A DNA stretch of 64,000 nt, taken from positions 10,268,561 through 10,332,560 of the forward strand of contig JAKZAP010000003.1 of the NCBI GenBank assembly GCA_023053575.1, given 5' to 3'. The stretch comes from Branchinecta lynchi. Taxonomy: Eukaryota; Arthropoda; Branchiopoda; Anostraca; Branchinectidae. Made by a program: the position numbers and the translations under genes. Shown piece by piece: positions 58,250-64,000 of this stretch (its first letter is position 1; every line of letters begins with the position of its first letter). The notes under the pieces are model-generated. The model did no database searches and was not told the DNA's origin. It saw only the letters and a program-made list of their open reading frames with translations.

Positions 58250-59804
58250 CGCTTCCACTTGCCCTCGGTGACGCCAACGGTCTTATCAACTTATTTTTAT
58301 TTTTTTATTTTCTTAAACGCATGACCGACCGGCCTATCTATTTAGCGTCACCTACACTTTCCTCTATCTCTACGTTTATTTTTTAATTTCTTAATTATTT
58401 TTTTTCTTTCAGTTCTTTCTAATCTTTACACTTCCATCCTATCTTTATTTATAAAACAAAAGTAAATTCAATTACAATATTTACTCTTTCCACTATCTAT
58501 ACATTTCAATCATATTATACAATTTTAACGTGATTATCTTTCCACTATTATCATTTTCATCATTCAAACTATTTCTTTTACAAAATTCAACCTAAAAAAA
58601 ACAAATAAAAAAATAAATAAATTCTATAACAATCGTATAAAATATACATTATTTTTTTTGTTCATATTACCATTTATCATACATTCTAAAAACAAAATAT
58701 ATAAAACATATTTTAAATAATATTTAAAATTCTCTTTATGCGGACCATTTTACCATAAAACAATCAAGGAACGTCCTACAAAAACTGAACCAATAATTAA
58801 ATAAAATGGCTCATCCCGCTCAAAAGGTGCTCTTCCGTCACAGAGAACTTTTAGACGGTGGCATAAATTATACAACACAAAATCAAATTTTCTTCAAAAC
58901 TCATTCCTTTCATATTTCATGTTACAAAAAAAAACCAAGTAATTTCCAGAAAAAAAACTGAAAAAAAACTTAAAATAAATTTTCTTCTCTTTACAAAATT
59001 TTAGAAGAGAAAATTTATTTCCAAACTTAACACACTCTACTATCACAAATTATTTACTTAAAAAAATTAAAATGGTCCACAAAAGATCTATAAACATTAA
59101 ATTAAATTACAAAAATTAACTAAAAAAAATAATATTATCTCACAAACATTCATCTATATTTATATCCACATTCTATTTCACTTTCCTATTTATTCCTCTC
59201 ATTCTATTCCATACAACACCAGTTTTCTTCATAATTAACTCATCTCCATCCATATTTTCCTTATCCATCCACATAAAATAAAAAAAATTCGAAATAAAAA
59301 ATGTCAATGTCCTACTAATTGGATTCATCTTACCATTCTTTAATTCTTGAAGCAAAATTTGCTTAGAATCCTCCATTTCTCATTATATCCTCCAACTCCT
59401 CGAAGAATATTTTCTAGTATACCTACCATTCTTTCTTTCCCCCTACATTCTACAAAAAAATGATGTAATGTTTCAGTCTCACCACATAACCTACATTGAC
59501 CAGATGAAATACGAGGCTGGATTCGGTGTTTTCTTTCCTCTGCAGGTAGGATATTGTGTATTTGATAAAACATGTGCTCCTTTACTTTCGGCTGAAGCAT
59601 CGATGTGTTCAACAGTATGGTTGCGTTCAGCAGTTCCTCCTTACTCATTCTTCCATCCCTGACAGTTTTTGTCAGTTGTAGATCTAGCTTTTCTTTATAG
59701 TACGTCTTCATTTCATTCTTCGCTATCTGTTTCTTTTGAAAGTCAATAACTCCCATCTTTTCAAGTTCTTTAAAGTTTAACCGAAAAGGGCTAGGACACG
59801 ACAA
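58250..59804 (-). pseudogene. 3' end of a LINE with zf-RVT zinc-binding domain, frameshifted
   Basis: The minus-strand frame 59804-59340 reads LNTSMLQPKVKEHMFYQIHN, then ILPAEERKHRIQPRISSGQC and RLCGETETLHHFFVEC. This is a CxxC…HH…C motif (zf-RVT) found at the end of many LINE ORF2 proteins. A shift of frame near 59375 is needed to continue into EDSKQILLQELKNGKMNPIS (59376-59173). An AT-rich stretch to about 58270 follows as 3' UTR. Intron 9. The element is dead; its host-strand position is antisense to pll. Confidence 0.8.
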
Positions 59805-59890
59805 TCTAGTTACCCATCACTTGTTCACTTAAATAATCTTGAAAACCCGATGAAAAAGCGTTAGTTTGTTTTCCTGATATTTCCAATTAA

Positions 59891-62181
59891 GGGTGTGTTT
59901 CGGCGCCAACCGATGTTCAGCGGAAACCAGTAACCGGTTGTCGCGAAAACAGTTTTCTATCGTAACCAAAAATCGGTTCTCCCAAAACATTGGAAATTAC
60001 GCGAAAACACGTTTCAAATTTGAAGACGATGACGTGGTAAAGAAAGATATTTGATAATAAAGATGGAGGAAGGATTTGTAGCTGCAACTGGATCTATATC
60101 AGCAGCTGACTGGGTTTTGTGTTAGGCTGTATCTGTCACGATAATACAAAATCATAGTAATAATAGCAAAAGAAAAAATTAAAGGTAAAACTGAAAAATT
60201 AAAAACTGGAAATTGTAATTAAAAATAAAAATTAAGACGAAAAATTAAAAATTTAAATTAAACATTCCTTCAGCTCAAGCTGAGTACGATCATATTTGAC
60301 AGTGAGAAACGGATACGTCAGCTGAATTTTATCAGAGCTATATTTCGGCCCTTCTTGGCAAGGGTCCTGTTCAGGGTCAAAGCCACTCAAGTTGGAAAAA
60401 TGACAGACTCGCAGTCAGCTTGGGCTGAAGGAATATTTACTTTTAATTTTTTATTTTTAAGTTAATTTTTATTTTTTATTTTTATTTTTAGTTTCACTTT
60501 TTCTTTTTAATTACAATTTTCAGTTTTAATTTTATTTTTTTTTTACTATTATTTTTTATTATTATTACAAATTAAAAACTGAAAATTGTAAATCAAAATT
60601 AAAATTCAAATTGAAACTAAAAATTAAAAATAAAATTAAACTTAAAAATTAAAAGTCAAAAATTAAAATTTAAAATAAAAAATTAAAATTAAATATAAAA
60701 TTCAAATTAAGAATCAATAAAATATTCAATTTTTATCTTGGACTATGTAAGTTCTTATTTTAACTTCAGAACATTTTTCTCTCTGCTGTTCCGCCTTTGT
60801 TTTTTTTTTCTAGTTGATGACGGTGAAGCTGAATCAGAACCAAGAATCGTGAACGGTAACGATAACCGTTCCAAAATTTCCTGACCGAAGATCGGAACCG
60901 ATCTCCGAACCAAATTCTGGTCGACGCAAAAACACCGGTTCATCAGAACCGAAAGTCGCGAAAACACTGGTTACTCTGAACCGAAGTACATTGGGGCCTG
61001 TTTCGGCGCCAACCAATGTACTTCGGTTCAGAGTAACCAGTGTTTTCGCGACTTTCGGTTCTGATGAACCGGTGTTTTTGCGTCGACCAGAATTTGGTTC
61101 AGAGATCGGTTCCGATCTTCGGTCAGGAAATTTTGGAACGGTTATCGTTACCGTTCATGATTCTTGGTTCTGATTCAGCTTCACCGTCATCAACTAGAAA
61201 ATAAAAACAAAGGCGGAACAGCAAATATAAAAATGTTCTAAAGTTAAAATAAGAACTTACATAGTCCAAAATAAAATATAATGATTCTTAATTTGAATTT
61301 TATATTTAATCTTAATTTTTTATTTTAATTTTTTATTTTAATTTTTTATTTTAATTTTTAGTTTTAATATTTAATTTTTAATTTTAATTTTCAAGTTTAA
61401 TTTATTTTTAATTTTTTGTTGTAGTTTTAATTTTAATTTTTATTTAAAATTTTCGGTTTTTAATTTGTAATAATAATAAAAAATAGTAACAAAAAATTAA
61501 AAGTAAGATTAAAAATTCAAAACTAAAAATTGTAATTAAAAACAAACATTGAAACTAAAAATAAAAATAAAAATTAAACTTAAAAATAAAAAATTAAAAG
61601 TAAATATTCCTTCAGCCCAAGCTGACTGCGAGTCTGATCGTAATTATCGTTTTTCCAACTTGAGTGGCTTTGACCCTGAAGAGGACCCTTGCGAAGAAGG
61701 GCCGAAATATAGCTCTGATAAAATTCAGCTGACGTATCCGTTTCGCACTGTCAAATATGATCGCAGTCAGCTTGAGCTGAAGGAATGTTTAATTTAAATT
61801 TTTAATTTTCAGTCTTAATTTTAATCTTTAATTACAATTTCCAGTTTTTAATTTTTCAGTTTTACCTTTAATTTTTTCTTTTGCTATTGTTACTATGATT
61901 TTGTATTATCATGACAGATACAGCCTAACACAAAACCCAGTCAGCTGCTTATATAGATCCAGTTGCAGCTGCAAATTCTTCCTCCATCTTTATTATCGAA
62001 TAACTTTCTTCATCACGTCATCGTCTTCAAATCTAAAACGTGTTTTCGCGTAATTTCCAATGTTTTGGGAGAACCGATTTTTGGTTACGACAAAAACTGT
62101 TTTCGCGACAACCGGTTACCCGTTTCCGCTGAACATCGGTTGGCGCCGAAACACACCCTTGGTTGGCGCCGAAACAGGCCC
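59891..62181. mobile_element. 2.3-kb palindrome with PIF/Harbinger-like terminal repeats
   Basis: The left arm (59891 to about 60993) and right arm (about 61012-62158) are near-perfect reverse complements around a centre of less than 20 bp at 60994-61011. GGGCCTGTTTCGGCGCCAA at 60994 and its inverse at 62163-62181 are perfect TIRs of 21 bp. The left outer end reads GGGTGTGTTTCGGCGCCAAC. TAA precedes the left end (59888-59890) and follows the right end (62182-62184), fitting the 3-bp TWA duplication of PIF/Harbinger. The arms contain AATTAAAAATTAAA tracts and a segment shared with the 40820 MITE. No transposase. Confidence 0.85.
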
Positions 62182-62298
62182 TAAGCGATTATACCACTGT
62201 GCTTGCCGATCTTCCCGTTTTTGTGATAGCTCTGTGGTGGCTGGAACATTTGGCAACAACACCAGCAACAAACAAATAAATAAACGGGTGGTGACTAA

Positions 62299-63127
62299 TA
62301 GCTTGTTCACACGGGGCTGAAACAGCGGCCGATTCTCGATCAGCGGCTGATTTACGCGCGTAAATAGCGGTTGAAAAAATTCCAAAAATCAGCCGCTGAT
62401 TTTCCAAATAGGTGCTTATTTTCGTCGCGGTCACCGATCGGGATAAACTAAATCCTTTGGAACATGACCTTTGATTACTCTAGGGACAGTAAACAGACTG
62501 TAATTAGGGGAATTAGTCAAGATTGGAGAGTTTTAGGTCAATCCAGTTCAAATTCTGTCAGAGCAATGTGAACATAACATGATTTTTACATTGAGCAAAC
62601 AAGGAGGATTTCGAAAAAAGGTAGAATAATTTTCTAATTTCAATAGCGTATGTTCTGTTTATGTCTGATACTTTTTTCAATGTTTTTCTTAGATAAAACC
62701 TGGATAATTTGAATTATCTTCCCATTCAACCTTCACTGAAAAGTGACTGAACAACACTAAATGATTGCATTGTATTCTCGTATTATTTATATCTATTATT
62801 AGTTATATTTGATGTTCAGTTTCAAAAACGAAAGTATTTAAATTCATTGTATTTGCTTTTTAACTTGAAATTTAGCGATTCGCCTGAAATCTGTCAATAT
62901 TCAATTTGTGGCTTTTATCTACTCTAAAGACTACAAATCAACTACATTTGACTTTGACAAACTCACAAGATGTTTGTGTTAGTTTTATATATTTTGTTAC
63001 AAACAAAAAGAATATTCGGAATTAGGTTATTCTTTTTAATTCTCCCGTCAACCCCAAACAGTGATCTGTCGTCTGAACAGATCAGCCGCTGTTTACGCGC
63101 TTATTTCAGTCCCGTGTGAACAAGCTA
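62299..63127. mobile_element. Harbinger-like MITE, complete copy
   Basis: The left end TAGCTTGTTCACACGGGGCT and right end (…TCAGTCCCGTGTGAACAAGCTA) are inverted repeats, extended inside by CAGCGGCTGATTTACGCGCG against CAGCCGCTGTTTACGCGCTT. TAA flanks both ends (62296-62298 and 63128-63130), the TWA duplication expected for PIF/Harbinger. It has no coding capacity. A left-half copy lies at 11240-11645. Confidence 0.85.
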
Positions 63128-63130
63128 TAA

Positions 63131-63612
63131 ATTGTGACGGAATTCCATACAAACGTGATCGTGTACCAAATAAACAAAATAGTGTCTGCTAGCGAGGTGT
63201 CTTGTGTATTGATATTGGCTGCCCGATTTTCATCATCAGCAACTGTTGCATCAGATGGAACACCTTCAGCAATGTCTTGGCACCTTTATTACAGGGTTGG
63301 TGGGAGATGCAGTGTTTAATTAAATTACTGGTCTCTCTCAACCTTGTGGTTACGGACCAACATTCGACAAACCTTTCCCACCTATTACTTGTCTGAGGTA
63401 AATCCTTCCTTATTCCTTTGAATCACTAAGAATGGCCGATTCAGTCAGGATTCAGGGGGACTGTATGGCCTAACATTGTCGGAACCACTCTAATAATAAG
63501 ATTTGTTTTCTAAAATATGGAAAGTAGTCAGTAATCACTAGAATTTGGTTGTATCAATGTACAATGCAGGGAAAGGACCTGACCTCATTTTACACTAACT
63601 CAATTTTTGTAG
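63131..63612. other. end of pll intron 9 as far as seen, no gene
   Basis: Only short overlapping frames are present. No transposase or other domain could be recognised. Confidence 0.4.
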
Positions 63613-63657
63613 CGAAAATGTTTAAATGAAATGTACATGCTGTCTGACAGGCAAGAG
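63613..63657 (+). CDS. pll: pll candidate exon 10 (tentative): end of kinase subdomain XI
   Basis: After CAATTTTTGTAG there are 45 nt, open only in the frame needed, before GAGGTAAAA. They encode RKCLNEMYMLSDRQE. In kinases of this family the last conserved block is …(A)xxCLxxxxxxRP…; here Cys-Leu and the Arg are present and the Pro is Gln. However, joined to exon 9 it would leave about ten residues fewer than usual before the CL, so an extra exon may be missing between, or this may be chance. The window ends before more can be seen. Confidence 0.3.
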
Positions 63658-64000
63658 GTAAAATATGACTTTTTTTAATAAAAAAAAACTTCTGGCTCTT
63701 GGGCTCGAACCCTTATTAATGTGTTCAAAATACTCAAATTCTGTGCCTTTTCTTTGTTTTCAAGCTGCTCTGTAAAGGTATATTCGGGCCATTGACTTTG
63801 GTAACTGAATTGATCTTTTCTGAAAAGAAAATAATGTTTAACTAGAAATACTGAAGCAATATTTATCTGTCCATTATGTAAACCATTCAATTAGCTTCAG
63901 TCTAGTATGTTTTTCATATTTGTTCGTTCCGTTTTAAGCCAGATTGATTATTCTGAAGGAAAGACTTTTCTGGAAAATTGAATTCTTGTCTGAGATAAAT

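Noticed and set aside
63131..63400. Possible transposase fragment on the minus strand
   Set aside because: The translated stretch was considered as a Harbinger DDE remnant because a Harbinger-like MITE is adjacent, but no DDE or other motif could be identified.

Overview
The window is nuclear DNA from an invertebrate animal, most likely an arthropod, although the exact group cannot be read from sequence alone. The evidence is GT-AG introns, AATAAA-type 3' ends, a metazoan Toll-pathway kinase split into many small exons, non-LTR retrotransposon fragments and a very dense load of non-autonomous repeats. No bacterial, plasmid or organellar features were seen.

Three protein-coding genes are supported. 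(1) RRP1/Nop52, a nucleolar rRNA-processing protein, is a single uninterrupted 849-codon reading frame at 7434-9983 (+). (2) A small membrane protein of 118 residues lies at 12242-12598 (+) and I do not firmly recognise it. (3) A Pelle/IRAK4-type kinase, with an N-terminal Death domain and a kinase domain, runs from 27777 to at least 57972 (+). Its nine exons were assembled by hand. All splice phases agree and the exons give 481 codons. The end of the kinase domain is either a tentative exon at 63613-63657 or lies beyond the window. Its introns are 1.5-6.3 kb long and are filled with repeats.

Layout. 1-7.4 kb: no gene; a terminal-inverted-repeat element, short tandem repeats and a 1.4-kb palindromic array of TTCCCC/GGGGAA units. 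7.4-12.6 kb: RRP1 and the small membrane-protein gene, separated by a truncated transposon copy. 12.7-27.7 kb: intergenic repeats, including three small TIR elements, a 3.6-kb fold-back element with a 9-bp target duplication, several copies of a family bounded by GGGATCCC, tandem satellites and a broken retrotransposon RNase H domain. 27.8-64 kb: the Pelle/IRAK gene with its introns. These hold more copies of the same family, two inverted satellite arrays on either side of the exon that carries the HRD motif, a nested transposon insertion, LINE tails, a 2.3-kb palindrome with PIF/Harbinger-like ends and a Harbinger-like MITE.

The genes have separate roles (ribosome biogenesis, a probable organelle or endomembrane protein, innate immune or dorsoventral signalling) and do not form a pathway. 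The most unusual content is structural. At least three large fold-back elements and a family of about ten GGGATCCC-bounded repeats shape the locus, and the kinase has departures from consensus in its glycine loop and APE motif. Repeat boundaries were found by eye and are approximate unless a terminal repeat or target duplication is given.
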